Source of the DNA: Leguminivora glycinivorella
Lineage: Eukaryota > Arthropoda > Insecta > Lepidoptera > Tortricidae
DNA: 64,000 bases
Direction: 5' to 3'
NCBI RefSeq assembly: GCF_023078275.1
Contig: NC_062978.1
Coordinates: forward strand, 3,486,585 to 3,550,584
Of this stretch, positions 1 to 10,893 are shown piece by piece (positions within the stretch are counted from its first letter, which is position 1; each line of letters opens with the position of its first letter). A program made the translations under genes and the position numbers. The notes under the pieces are model-generated. The model worked only from the letters and a program-made list of their open reading frames with translations. It was not told the DNA's origin and ran no database searches.

Positions 1-4
1 CGAG

Positions 5-81
5 CGTCGCGTCGGGCCAACTGTATGAAAAAAGACACCGCGTCGACGTGGCTTTGCCCATACAGTTGGCCCGACGCGACG
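5..81. repeat. Hairpin, probable MITE end
   Basis: Two 23-bp arms (5-27 and 59-81) are perfect inverted complements around a 31-bp spacer that contains CGCGTCGACG. The arms contain GTCGGGCCAACTGTATG. The element may continue to the left of the window. No coding capacity. Confidence 0.6.
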
Positions 82-246
82 TTCGCGAGACGCTAGATGT
101 GGGGAGACCCTTAGATTCCATTACATAGCTAGTTACATACAGGTCGACTTAATAAAAGCGTGTTAAAAATAGAGATTTAAGAGAGTTACAATCTGGTTTC
201 ACAAACATACGATACTGCAGTGTACGTCATTCAACCCACGGGTATA

Positions 247-564
247 ACCATAGATTAAATATAAGATCATACCGTCCCATATATTAAAATGCGACCGCCT
301 AAGAACGCGGATACACTACACCACACATAGATGGCCCTACAAAAAAATGTCTTGTAGCTTTCGATTATACTTGAAGATGGCGTTAAGTGTCACTTTTGTC
401 ATAGATTTATGGCTCGAAAGTGACACTTAACGCCAATCTACAAATAATCGATGGCAACAAGGCATTTTTTGTGGCGCCATCTATGTGTGGTGTAGTGTAT
501 GCGCGTTCTTAGGCGGTCGCATTTTAATGTATGGGATGGTATGATCTTATATTTAATCTATGGT
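247..564. mobile_element. MITE with about 88-bp terminal inverted repeats
   Basis: The ends ACCATAGATTAAATATAAG (247 onward) and its complement ending at 564 form arms of about 88 bp with only a few mismatches. A second internal hairpin (AAGTGTCACTTT / AAAGTGACACTT, around 385-436) fills the middle. The flanks are TATA on the left and ATA on the right, compatible with a TA target. Non-coding, probably mobilised in trans by a DNA transposase. Confidence 0.7.
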
Positions 565-951
565 ATAATCAAATATCAGGGGGCCTACCGCGAACGATCG
601 AAGTTTTACGCCAATTTATTCAGAACACAAACAATCATATAAACAAATGAGTTAGTGTACTACAATGTAGGTACTAAGTAATTAGGATAAAAAAAACCTG
701 GAAGTTCATGACTGAATTTAAAGATTGTTAATAAATACATTTTAAATAAATAAAGCTCTTGTGTAATCGCACGTAAGTGGGAGGCAATACGTCGAACGTG
801 GTTCGCGGTAGGCCCTCTCACCTAAAAATGCTCAAAAGATAAACAAAATGTCTGTTCTATTTCCGTACATAATTTCCTTTTTGTTACCAAGAGGAAGGAG
901 AGTGGAAATCTAAACAAACATAGTGCCGATTTTCCTCTAATATTGATATTA
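565..951. other. AT-rich spacer
   Basis: No coding region or recognisable repeat was seen. A short TAAATAAATAAA tract near 740 could be the tail of an old retroposed fragment. Confidence 0.4.
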
Positions 952-1193
952 TCCATACTAATATTATAAATGGGAAAGTGTGTGTGTCTGTTTGTTCGTC
1001 TTTCATGGCAAAACGGAGCAACGAACTGACGTGATTTTTTTAGTGGAGATTGAGTTGAAGGGATGGAGAGTGACATAGGCTACTTTTTGTCTCTTTCTAA
1101 CCCCCCAATTCCCCAAAATTGGGAATGGAAGTTTGTATGAAGCATTCCACAATTTTCGAATTTAACGCGAGCGAAGTCGCGGGGAAAAGCTAG
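952..1193 (+). mobile_element. Helitron-like non-autonomous element, copy 1
   Basis: It starts TCCATACTAATATTATAAATG after an A and ends GCTAG before a T, with a GC-rich hairpin (CGCGAGCGAAGTCGCG) just before the CTAG end. The insertion between A and T, a 5' TC, a 3' CTAG and a terminal hairpin are the hallmarks of Helitrons. Other copies lie at 19256-19429, 42437-42678 and 61825-62003. Non-coding; the short open frames across it are chance. Confidence 0.65.
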
Positions 1194-1279
1194 TGGTAAA
1201 TTGTTACTTTAAATAATATATATATTTTATTTTCTTTTTGTATTATTGTAAAAATTAGGAGTGATTAACAGATTTCATA

Positions 1280-1412
1280 CGCCGTGGCTTGCGTGGGCGA
1301 CGGTCGCGCGATGGTCGCGGGACGGCGATGCGACGCATACGAAATCAAACCTTATCGATATGGAAGTATGAGACTTACGGTCGCGCGACCGTCGCCCACG
1401 CAAGACACGGCG
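1280..1412. mobile_element. GC-rich palindromic MITE, copy 1
   Basis: The ends CGCCGTGGCTTGCGTGGGCG (1280 onward) and CGCCCACGCAAGACACGGCG (to 1412) are inverted repeats of about 32 bp with few mismatches. The middle contains GATGCGACGCATACG and ATCGATAT. Related truncated copies occur at 40124-40197 and 50641-50751. Confidence 0.65.
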
Positions 1413-2251
1413 ATCCAATTTCTTAAATGCTCCAACTCTTACAATTTACAAATCGGAAAAACAGAGTAGAAATTAAAAAGTGCCAACATTGTTGTGCCGT
1501 CCCTTTCAAATCAATGTGTGTGAAAACAGGACGACACTACGATGTTGCCAATTTTTAAGTTCAGATAATTATAAGTACGCTAAGGTATAAATATATGTAT
1601 ATTTGTATATCAAATATTGTCAAAATATTTTTATCAGTGTTTTATACAGACAGGAAAATGAGGACTACCTTTATGTGAAAATGCGAATTCGCACCTCCAC
1701 TTTCATTTTAACTCAAATACTTATCAGATTACCATTTAATGGTTTATTACTGCATTTACTCAAAAAAAATGGCAAGAGCAAGTCGGTCCCGCACACCGAG
1801 GTTCCGTATATTTTTTATTAATATATTATCGTTTTTAGAATTGTTAAAAGTATATAAGTAAATAGATTAAGAAATTCGATGTTTTTCTTATAAAAAAAAA
1901 TTATGGTTTTAGATCAAAGGGATTAATTGATTAATTAATTCCCGTGTGAGTGTAGAAAATTTCGATATATTGTGCATTTTGCGTTATTTAGAAGTTTAAT
2001 CGTTTCACAGTTTCGGGGGATTTTAGAACTGAGCATAATGGTTTTAATTTAATATCGATACACGCGTTCTTGAGATAAGGTACTTCACAGACGGATAACA
2101 GTCAATAGTAAATATATTTTTTATTCAAATAGACTTAATAGACAATAATTTTTAAATTTCAATGTATCATTATTTACCTATAACAATTATCATGTTATTC
2201 TAAATATGTATTAGAACAATTTATTCGTGCTATTTTGTTTTGATGTAGGTA
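1413..2251. other. Unassigned AT-rich DNA
   Basis: No gene or identifiable repeat. Short words such as TTAATTGATTAATTAATT (about 1924) are simple AT sequence. Confidence 0.4.
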
Positions 2252-2300
2252 CAGTCGCCTTCAAATATATCGGAGCGTCAAGGTTCTCATACATATCTGG

Positions 2301-2462
2301 GTGCGTAGCCGAATGGCACAAACGCTCGCGAAACGCAAACGAAACGAAACGCTAGTAGATATTTATCTCTATCGCTCTTGCGTATTGGCGCTACAGAGCC
2401 AGACTACCTTTCTCGGCGTTTCGTTTTCGTTTCGCGTCGGAGAAATGCCATTCGGATACGGG
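2301..2462 (+). mobile_element. GTAGCCGAATGGCA-type MITE, copy 1
   Basis: It begins GTGCGTAGCCGAATGGCA and ends TGCCATTCGGATACG, imperfect terminal inverted repeats of about 17 bp. The interior has the shared words CTCTATCGCTCTTGCGTATTGG and AGCCAGACTACCTTTC. Related copies are at 23676-23799, 23803-23948, 53135-53290 and 62016-62181. Confidence 0.65.
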
Positions 2463-3077
2463 GCCTGGATTAGGGTGTGCAAACCGGTTAACCGGTTAAC
2501 CGAAAAACCGGTTAACCGAGACTTTTTGGCCTCTGTTAAAAACCGGTTTTTATAATCTCTAACCGGTTAATAACCGAAACCGTATTTATTTCTCAAAATT
2601 TGGAAAATTTGCCATAAAAAGGTTCAAAAATACGTAATTATTTAATGATTTGTATTAATCAAGTTTATTTATTACTTTTCATTGACAACATTATTATCTG
2701 TAATGATTTTATTTTAAAAATTAGTCCCGAGTCTACTGAATTATACATTTTATACAATACAGTAGAGTCCGGTTAGTTTATTACGACGACTCCGCATAGA
2801 CCTAACGTCCAACCTCTTACAACGACATAAGCACAGGTATTTATTTGGTTTTCGTATGTGATAGTATGAAAGTACATCCGTTTATTACGACTCCGATTTT
2901 AACGACCAGCCGCTTTTTACGACACATTTTATACAGAATCCGTCCGTCAAGTCCGGTTGCAACGACGAGCGACAAAGTTTTTAGTTTTACTAGTAAATTT
3001 AGGAAAAAAAGCTACTTCCACCCGAGCACGGCCCCCTGTCTTGCCTACAACAAGTAGCAAGATTACATTGTGGCCAT

Positions 3078-4983
3078 TAGGGTTTGCAAAAACCGGTTAA
3101 CTTAAAAAACCGGTTAATAACCGAGACTTTTCCTTCAAAACCGGTTAACCGGTTATTAACCGGTTTTGAGGATTTTTAGTAAATGGCCGTACTACGTAAC
3201 AATTACCATTACCTTTAAAAATTCTGATGTTGATGATATCGTAGCAGGTATTACTTGCACGATGAAGACCATTTTTATCCAGTTTTTGGAAATTTTGTAA
3301 AATGAGGAAATTGCAAAAAAAGGCTTGTGTGGTTAGAATGTGACGTCAGTTTTGCGTTTTCTAGGCATGTGGCGAAGGTCTACAGCTCCCAGAGCCTACT
3401 AGGGGCTCTGGGAGCTGTACAATACAAGCAATAGGCTACTTGACCCTTTTTCAAAGTATGTCTTATATTATTAATTACTGTCTAATTAAACGAAAAAAAA
3501 TAGTACCACAATTTATTACGACTTAAAAACCCGCAAAAAAATTATTTAAAGTTTACTTTTACGTGATCAGGCAAAAACAACATCAACCATATTAATCTAT
3601 AGAATACCTATGACATGACGTCAGTCTATTCAGAAAAAAAAATTTCACATTGTCACACGCGTCAACGACTATGAATTTTAATACAATAGAGGTTGCTTCT
3701 GTAGAGATCTGATTACTACCTCTAATTTCCATAGTTGATCTGAATTATGAGACGTCACTCCATTGGCCAACACCGTTTTCGGAGTCCATAATTAAAAAAA
3801 AAACATACACACATCTTTAATTAAAAATACGCAGTCATCACGCACTTTTAATGCCCGCAAGCTATAAATATTGATTTCTTGAGTCAAATACTACAGAAAA
3901 CAATAACTTGATGTGCTAAATTCGATACGAGTCTAGTAGCCTATTGATGTAAGAAAACCAAGATCTCCATTTTACCTTTCTTTTAAAAAATATAGTTTGA
4001 AATATACGGTAGACTCCGGTTACAACGACGCTCAAGGGCCAGCTGATATTACGTCGTACTAACCGGATGTCGCGTGTCGTACAAAACGAATTTCATTTCT
4101 TTTAATTAAAAATAATATTCTCATCTCTATTACTAAAACATTTCAATCAATAGGTTTATTTACAGGGTATTATTATCAAAGTATTAATACCTTATTTTAT
4201 TGTGACTAGATTAGTTAAAAAAAGTCATTTTTAGTATGTGTGCTTGCTCATCATTTGTAAGTAAAGCTAGTTTATACGCAATCGAAAAATACAAACTGGG
4301 TTCTATTTAGCTAATAAGATTAGACCCGAGGCGAACAAAATGTTAAAATTTTAAAAGCAAAACTCCAAAAAGTTACATGGCCACAATGTAATCTTGCTAC
4401 TTGTTGTAGGCAAGACAGGGGGCCGTGCTCGGGTGGAAGTAGCTTTTTTTCCTAAATTTACTAGTAAAACTAAAAACTTTGTCGCTCGTCGTTGCAACCG
4501 GACTTGACGGACGGATTCTGTATAAAATGTGTCGTAAAAAGCGGCTGGTCGTTAAAATCGGAGTCGTAATAAACGGATGTACTTTCATACTATCACATAC
4601 GAAAACCAAATAAATACCTGTGCTTATGTCGTTGTAAGAGGTTGGACGTTAGGTCTATGCGGAGTCGTCGTAATAAACTAACCGGACTCTACTGTATTGT
4701 ATAAAATGTATAATTCAGTAGACTCGGGACTAATTTTTAAAATAAAATCATTACAGATAATAATGTTGTCAATGAAAAGTAATAAATAAACTTGATTAAT
4801 ACAAATCATTAAATAATTACGTATTTTTGAACCTTTTTATGGCAAATTTTCCAAATTTTGAGAAATAAATACGGTTTCGGTTATTAACCGGTTAGAGATT
4901 ATAAAAACCGGTTTTTAACAGAGGCCAAAAAGTCTCGGTTAACCGGTTTTTCGGTTAACCGGTTAACCGGTTTGCACACCCTA
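3078..4983 (-). mobile_element. hAT-1, inner copy inserted in inverted orientation
   Basis: A 1,906-bp second copy of hAT-1 lies inside the outer copy and in opposite orientation. It starts TAGGGTTTGCAAAAACCGG and ends GGTTTGCACACCCTA. An 8-bp duplication GTGGCCAT sits at 3070-3077 and 4984-4991. Where I compared the two copies by eye the differences are in homopolymer length (10 versus 12 A near 3800/5560; 9 versus 8 near 3633/5730), so the transposition is recent. The two identical 70-codon open frames at 2845-3057 and 4397-4609 are simply the same piece of each copy. Confidence 0.85.
4007..4694. mobile_element. Pogo/Tigger-like MITE inside hAT-1
   Basis: Within the inner hAT-1, CGGTAGACTCCGG (4007) and CCGGACTCTACTG (ending 4694) form 13-bp inverted ends, each bordered by TA, the target of Tc1/mariner/pogo elements. 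The same sequence sits in the outer copy, split by the inner insertion (2760 to 5361). It was therefore already part of hAT-1 before the self-insertion. Internal CCGGTTACAACGAC words repeat near both ends. Confidence 0.5.
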
Positions 4984-6390
4984 GTGGCCATGTAACTTTT
5001 TGGAGTTTTGCTTTTAAAATTTTAACATTTTGTTCGCCTCGGGTCTAATCTTATTAGCTAAATAGAACCCAGTTTGTATTTTTCGATTGCGTATAAACTA
5101 GCTTTACTTACAAATGATGAGCAAGCACACATACTAAAAATGACTTTTTTTAACTAATCTAGTCACAATAAAATAAGGTATTAATACTTTGATAATAATA
5201 CCCTGTAAATAAACCTATTGATTGAAATGTTTTAGTAATAGAGATGAGAATATTATTTTTAATTAAAAGAAATGAAATTCGTTTTGTACGACACGCGACA
5301 TCCGGTTAGTACGACGTAATATCAGCTGGCCCTTGAGCGTCGTTGTAACCGGAGTCTACCGTATATTTCAAACTATATTTTTTAAAAGAAAGGTAAAATG
5401 GAGATCTTGGTTTTCTTACATCAATAGGCTACTAGACTCGTATCGAATTTAGCACATCAAGTTATTGTTTTCTGTAGTATTTGACTCAAGAAATCAATAT
5501 TTATAGCTTGCGGGCATTAAAAGTGCGTGATGACTGCGTATTTTTAATTAAAGATGTGTGTATGTTTTTTTTTTTTAATTATGGACTCCGAAAACGGTGT
5601 TGGCCAATGGAGTGACGTCTCATAATTCAGATCAACTATGGAAATTAGAGGTAGTAATCAGATCTCTACAGAAGCAACCTCTATTGTATTAAAATTCATA
5701 GTCGTTGACGCGTGTGACAATGTGAAATTTTTTTTCTGAATAGACTGACGTCATGTCATAGGTATTCTATAGATTAATATGGTTGATGTTGTTTTTGCCT
5801 GATCACGTAAAAGTAAACTTTAAATAATTTTTTTGCGGGTTTTTAAGTCGTAATAAATTGTGGTACTATTTTTTTTCGTTTAATTAGACAGTAATTAATA
5901 ATATAAGACATACTTTGAAAAAGGGTCAAGTAGCCTATTGCTTGTATTGTACAGCTCCCAGAGCCCCTAGTAGGCTCTGGGAGCTGTAGACCTTCGCCAC
6001 ATGCCTAGAAAACGCAAAACTGACGTCACATTCTAACCACACAAGCCTTTTTTTGCAATTTCCTCATTTTACAAAATTTCCAAAAACTGGATAAAAATGG
6101 TCTTCATCGTGCAAGTAATACCTGCTACGATATCATCAACATCAGAATTTTTAAAGGTAATGGTAATTGTTACGTAGTACGGCCATTTACTAAAAATCCT
6201 CAAAACCGGTTAATAACCGGTTAACCGGTTTTGAAGGAAAAGTCTCGGTTATTAACCGGTTTTTTAAGTTAACCGGTTTTTGCAAACCCTAGCCTGGATA
6301 CGCCTCTACTGGCAAGTTGATGAGGCATGTTCAGATATTTTCGCGCCCCGGCCGCTCAAATATATCTGATGGTGACATTGAATCATGGTG

Positions 6391-8447
6391 ACGTTTTTTC
6401 CTTTAGGTACGGAACCCTAAGAGTAGAAATGCGATAGCTTGTAACGTAAGAGGTCTACATCAGAAGGGTCGCAACGTGGGACACCCCTGAGAGTTGCAAG
6501 CCTCTATAAAGTATGGTGACTTGAGCACTTGTACAGTGCGGGTTTGGAACCGCTTCGTGCAGTCTTGTTTTGTCGCCGTTTTTTTACAAACTAAAATAGA
6601 ATCGATGTTTTTATTTACTTAATCTTTATTGCATCAAAGAAAAATCTCAAGGTCACGCGCGTACAAACACAAACTCCTTGATAATTGTTCAAAAAAACGA
6701 CAATGTTGCCACTTTTTGATTTCTTCTTTTGTCGGACTGGTACTTATCTCATTTAGATATTTATATACTTAAGAAAAAAGACAAATAGGTATGTTAATAT
6801 TTGTCTTTTGTAAGAAATTGTTAAAAGGAATGAAGAAAGATTGGTTTATTTCTGACATCTAAAAGGGAAAACAAATGAAATCTAAATCGTTAATAAATCG
6901 AAATTAAACTTGCATTGTCTTGTTTTATTTAACTTCGGACATCAAAATTAAAGGCCGTAGCAGGAACAGGGAAGAAAAAATGCCCTTTAATGATTAGAAG
7001 CTGTTTTTTTTTCTATAGTTACTTACACTTATTAGTACGATTGTGCAAAGTTTTGTTGAAAAATTCCCAGTGGTTCAGCCGGCACAAAAAAAAACAAATT
7101 CATGAAATATAATTTTTCTCTAAAAGTATTTAACTCTATCATACAATCTTTTTTTATTTTGGTTAACTAAATAGTACTTATAACCTGGAAGAAAATTGAG
7201 TCACCAACTATAATATTTCTGCAAAAAGTACGTAAGTCAATATTTCAAACAAAAATTTTTTTAGTTTCTGAAGGAGGGCCCACTCTAAGTGATACTTACT
7301 TCTAAAAAAGCCTTAATTAATGATCTGTCAGTCATATAAGTTTGACAGTTAAAATCGAAAAGCAACAGTGTCAAAATTGAAAAATAAAATTGGTTGGATT
7401 TTGTTACATTTTATTGTTTATACCGTTCTAACACCGCCAAATAACATAAAAAATTATTTCCTGATCGAATGTGTAAAAATAAAACAAATTTTCGACAATA
7501 TTGGCTTCAAAACGATATACAGGGTATTTTGATAGCGGGTCAGTGAGGGCAGCTACCAGATCCCGTGCTGCTACGCAAAAACGGTCTAAGGAGACATTCC
7601 ATCTATTTCAAATTGATGAAGATTGGCGTTTACAGATTTTGGAAATTTTACCTATGATTGATACAATACTAATTTTACCTAATGTAAAACGCTACTACAT
7701 TTTACTTTATCTGTGCAATGGACTAATACGGTGGCGCCATCTGTCATAACCTTTGAGTGTGCCTCCTCATTGCCCGGCTGCCGTGCATAATTAACTTGGT
7801 CCAACTATTGAATTGATTCAGAATTTCAGAATGTGTCTTTGTTGTCAACGTGTCATACGCTACTGCGATTTGCTTTGGCGTGCCTGCGGTCGCTTGCTGG
7901 AATCTAATTTCAGTTTACGTATTAAGTTACGTTAGGATTACTGGTACACAAAGTACAGTCTAATTTAATCCAACCGTATTTTAATCCAACGACAAAGCGC
8001 CGTATTTTAATCCAACGACAAATCGCCACAAAGGGGCCAAACAGAAAATCAGCGCTGGACACCTGTTCAGCACATGCTGAGTTTTGGTACCCATTACCAT
8101 GCTTATGTTATACCGAATTTATTATAATTAGATGAGATAAGTTATAAACAAATGTAATGTAAATTAATCATAAAGTAGGTACCTACTAATATTATGTTTA
8201 GTAAAGTTTAAGTTTATTTTGATTGTAACTTGTTTAAAATGTAAAATATAATGTACCTAAGTACCTAGTTCATGTATTGCATGTGAATTATGGCAATAAA
8301 TGATTTTTAATTTATAATTTAATTTTAATTTAATAATTAATGCTTGAATTATGAAATAAGAGGAGATTATGTATTCAGTAAGAGTATATAATGATCTTTT
8401 GGTTAAAGGTTAAGGTCCAAATTTCCCTTATTCGAGCAGTTTCAATA
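6391..8447. other. Unassigned intergenic DNA
   Basis: No convincing gene. At 7973-8028 a unit of about 27 bp (CGTATTTTAATCCAACGACAAA plus CGCC) is present twice in tandem. The rest is AT-rich and unassigned. Confidence 0.4.
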
Positions 8448-8800
8448 AGAGTGAGAGGCACCGAGCCCAACTGGGGAAGTACCTCCGCTTTACAGAAGAC
8501 CGCAGCCAAATAGCACTATACCCTACTTATAGTGTTGTATTCCTGTCGGGGAGTAAGGCTGCCAGAGCTCAACGAGGGTACAGTGTGCTGATGACGGAAG
8601 GACCTTCGGAACGAATTTGTTCCGTCTATTGTTCTTTGAGTTGTCGGCAACCCGAACCCTCCTTGGAACTTGTACACTCTTTTTTTCTGAAAGGGAGTGT
8701 ACAAGTTTTTGATGGGTTGGCAACGCGCACGTGACACTCCTTGAGTTGCAGGCGTTCATAGGTGACGGTGGCCGCTTTCCATCAGGCGGACCGTATGAAA
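8448..8800. repeat. LINE/SINE 3'-end-like dispersed repeat
   Basis: The stretch contains CCCAACTGGGGAAGTACCTC at its start and CATCAGGCGGACCGTATG at its end, phrases I recall as very common in lepidopteran retroposon 3' regions. A 12-bp inverted repeat (ACTTGTACACTC / GAGTGTACAAGT, 8668-8706) lies inside. The phrase ACTGGGGAA(G/T)TACCTCC recurs at about 10748. Confidence 0.5.
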
Positions 8801-9052
8801 AATAGGTTGGCAGTTTCCTGCTTAATCCATACAAATTAATATCGTTTGAATCAGATCGTCAGCAAAATCCCTCTGGAGCCAGGAAGTGCGGTCACGTTAT
8901 GCTCCCTCCACACATGTCGGCTCATTAACACGTATCGATCTCGCGAACATTTAATTAACAAGATGTTTCAGCCGCCTCTACCATGAGTTTTTAAATTTTT
9001 ATAAGGGAATCTAAATCTAGAAGATTACTTTGCCAACCCGCCAGTTAGCAAT

Positions 9053-9450
9053 AGTTATTTGTTTTACAAGGGGGCAAAGTTGTTGTTTAACCGCACGTGC
9101 AATACCCGAGCGAGCGAAAGATTCCAATAATGAAATGCGAGCGTAGCGATTGGTTCAAAATGTGATATCTTGAGCGTTGCGAGGGTATCAAGGCACGAAG
9201 GTTAAACAAACTTTGCCACCGAGTGAAACACAAAATTTTTCACCACACCAACACGAACAAAATACTGACTATAGAATATCAAACTAAATCAAATCTATAA
9301 ATTTATTCAATATTTATGATTAAAAATCATCATCTAAAGGTAATTTCTACCAGTCAGCTCAAGACATCAAGTTAAAATTTGTATGAAACTACTTTGCACT
9401 CTTGTGGATAAAATGAAATTTTGCTATCTGTTTTCGAATACCAAAGTATA
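9053..9450. repeat. Dispersed repeat with GGGGGCAAAGTTG end
   Basis: The left part (ATAGTTATTTG..TACAAGGGGGCAAAGTTG) is the inverted counterpart of 51455-51490. The right part (about 9205-9450, including CACCACACCAACACGAACAAAA and CTTGTGGATAAAATG) matches about 61300-61545. This is one dispersed family seen at three places in the window. Non-coding. Confidence 0.6.
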
Positions 9451-9769
9451 CCAGTTGGTGTGGTGTAAACATAATTATATGTACATCCAAAGACTTATAC
9501 AACTTCGTAAACACTCTATCCTCATCGGTATATCGTGTAAACCTCACAGCTTGATAAATATTAGGTATAAGTACATAAATCTAATATCTTGTTAATTAAA
9601 TGTTTTGTATACGGAAGCAAGCCTTCGATCGATGAGGCTTAATGAAGCAAGGCGCTTCGTGTGAAGCTTACTGCGATTACTGGGTCAAATCGAACCTATA
9701 CTGATACCATGATAATATCTCAGGGATAAATAAATAAATAATAAAGGACTTTTGACATAATTTATATTT

Positions 9770-9852
9770 TATTGACTAGCTTGACTGAGTCCCACAGCAC
9801 AGTATAATAAAGAGTATTTATCGTAAGCTCAAGAAGGTTTGTGTTGTGAGCG
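9770..9852 (-). repeat. SINE body fragment without tRNA head
   Basis: TTGACTGAGTCCCAC...GTAAGCTCAAGAAGG..TTGTGTTGTG matches the body of the tRNA-derived SINE seen whole at 18083-18309. The tRNA-like part is missing. Confidence 0.55.
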
Positions 9853-10036
9853 AATAATGCCCAAAAAGTTTTTACATTTGGATCGTATTCTTTGATATTG
9901 ATGAAAATTGGTAGGCTGAAAGAGTCCATGATGCTGAGCAAGAAATACCAGATTTCTCAAAATGTCTCAGGTAGGTTGTATGAAACTTTCCTATTTTGTA
10001 GGTTCCTAATAAAATTTCTAGAAATCTGATAACAAA

Positions 10037-10586
10037 AACCGGCCAAGAGCGTGTCGGGCCACGCTCAGTGTAGGGTTCCGTAGTTTTCCCTATTTTTCTC
10101 AAAAACTACTGAACCTATCAAGTTCAAATCAATTTTCCTAGAAAGTCTTTATAAAGTTCTACTTTTGTGATTTTTTTCATATTTTTTAAACATATGGTTC
10201 AAAAGTTAGAGGGGGGGGGGGGACACACTTTTTTTTCCTTTAGGAGCGATTATTTCCGAAAATGTTAATATTATTCGAAAACGATATTAGGAAACCCCTA
10301 TTTATTTTTCAATACCTATTATTCAACAGTATGTCACACGTTGGGGTTGGATTAAAAAAAAAATCAGTCCCCACTTTACATGTAGGGGGGGTACCCTAAC
10401 AAAACTTTTTTTTTTTTTTCACTTTTTTTTTTACCACTTTGTCGGCGTAATTAATATACATATTGGTACCAAATTTCATATTTCTAGTGCTAACGGTCAC
10501 TGAGATTATCCGCGGACGGACGGACGGACGGACAGACAGACATGGCGAAACTATAAGGGTTCCTAGTTGACTACGGAACCCTAAAA
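10037..10586 (+). repeat. GGCCAAGAGCGTGTC-type repeat, copy 1
   Basis: It starts ACCGGCCAAGAGCGTGTCGG and ends ACTACGGAACCCTAAAAA. The words TAGGGTTCCGTAG near the left end and CTACGGAACCCTA at the right end are inverted. A GGAC microsatellite precedes the right end. Other copies: 49356-49892, 51786-52686 (reverse), and 56371-56764 plus 60595-60719. Non-coding, widespread in Lepidoptera by recall; transposition class unknown. Confidence 0.65.
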
Positions 10587-10741
10587 ATAGTGTTTCATAC
10601 AAACTACCTTTCTATCGATATCGAAGGCTTGATCCAAATGTACTAACTTTTTGGGAATTGCTGGGGTACTTACAGTATATCGTTTTCGTATTTTTAGCGG
10701 TAGGGCACAGAACAGCTGATATCATTCTATATTTAGAACTA

Positions 10742-10893
10742 AACCAAACTGGGGAATTACCTCCACTGTCCGGGAAACCCCAATTAAATCCCTCAAAGGG
10801 ATAAGTTCGCCTTTGTACTGTTATTTACTGTAATTACTGTGTTTTTTGTTATTAATTGTACAATAAAGAGTTTACTACTACTACTACTACTAA
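10742..10893 (+). repeat. LINE 3' end with (TAC)n tail
   Basis: ACTGGGGAATTACCTCC, then GATAAGTTCGCCTTTGTAC, TGTACAATAAAG and a (TAC)n tail read as the 3' terminus of a retroposed LINE. No reading frame remains. Confidence 0.45.

Larger units (their letters stand above)
2471..6291 (+). mobile_element. hAT-1, outer copy (non-autonomous hAT)
   Basis: The ends are TAGGGTGTGCAAACCGG and CCGGTTTTTGCAAACCCTA. They are flanked by a perfect 8-bp direct repeat, GCCTGGAT, at 2463-2470 and 6292-6299, the target-duplication length of hAT transposases. Subterminal DNA is rich in ACCGGTTAACCGG words. Removing the inner copy and one of its duplications leaves 1,907 bp. No transposase frame is present, so it would need a hAT transposase in trans. 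A 15-bp-stem hairpin (ACAGCTCCCAGAGCC and complement) lies at about 5951-5987. Confidence 0.85.
2252..6390. mobile_element. Hairpin MITE interrupted by nested insertions
   Basis: The left arm (2252-2299, ACAGTCGCC then ATATATCGGAGCG) and the right arm (about 6320-6390, GTTCAGATATT then ATATATCTGATGGTGAC) look like the two halves of a palindromic lepidopteran MITE. Between them sit a second MITE (2301-2462) and then the hAT-1 pair (2471-6291). The assignment rests on arm similarity by eye and on my memory of the family. Confidence 0.45.

Noticed and set aside
2845..3057. 70-codon open frame repeated identically at 4397-4609 on the other strand
   Set aside because: Identity is explained by the two hAT-1 copies; no homology, domain or codon pattern supports a gene.
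2471..6291. Large palindrome as an assembly artefact
   Set aside because: Two different perfect 8-bp duplications at the exact element borders are hard to produce by misassembly. Long reads would still be useful.
7501..7749. 82-codon open frame
   Set aside because: Opens with TTG, has no homology that I recognise and no splice or promoter context.
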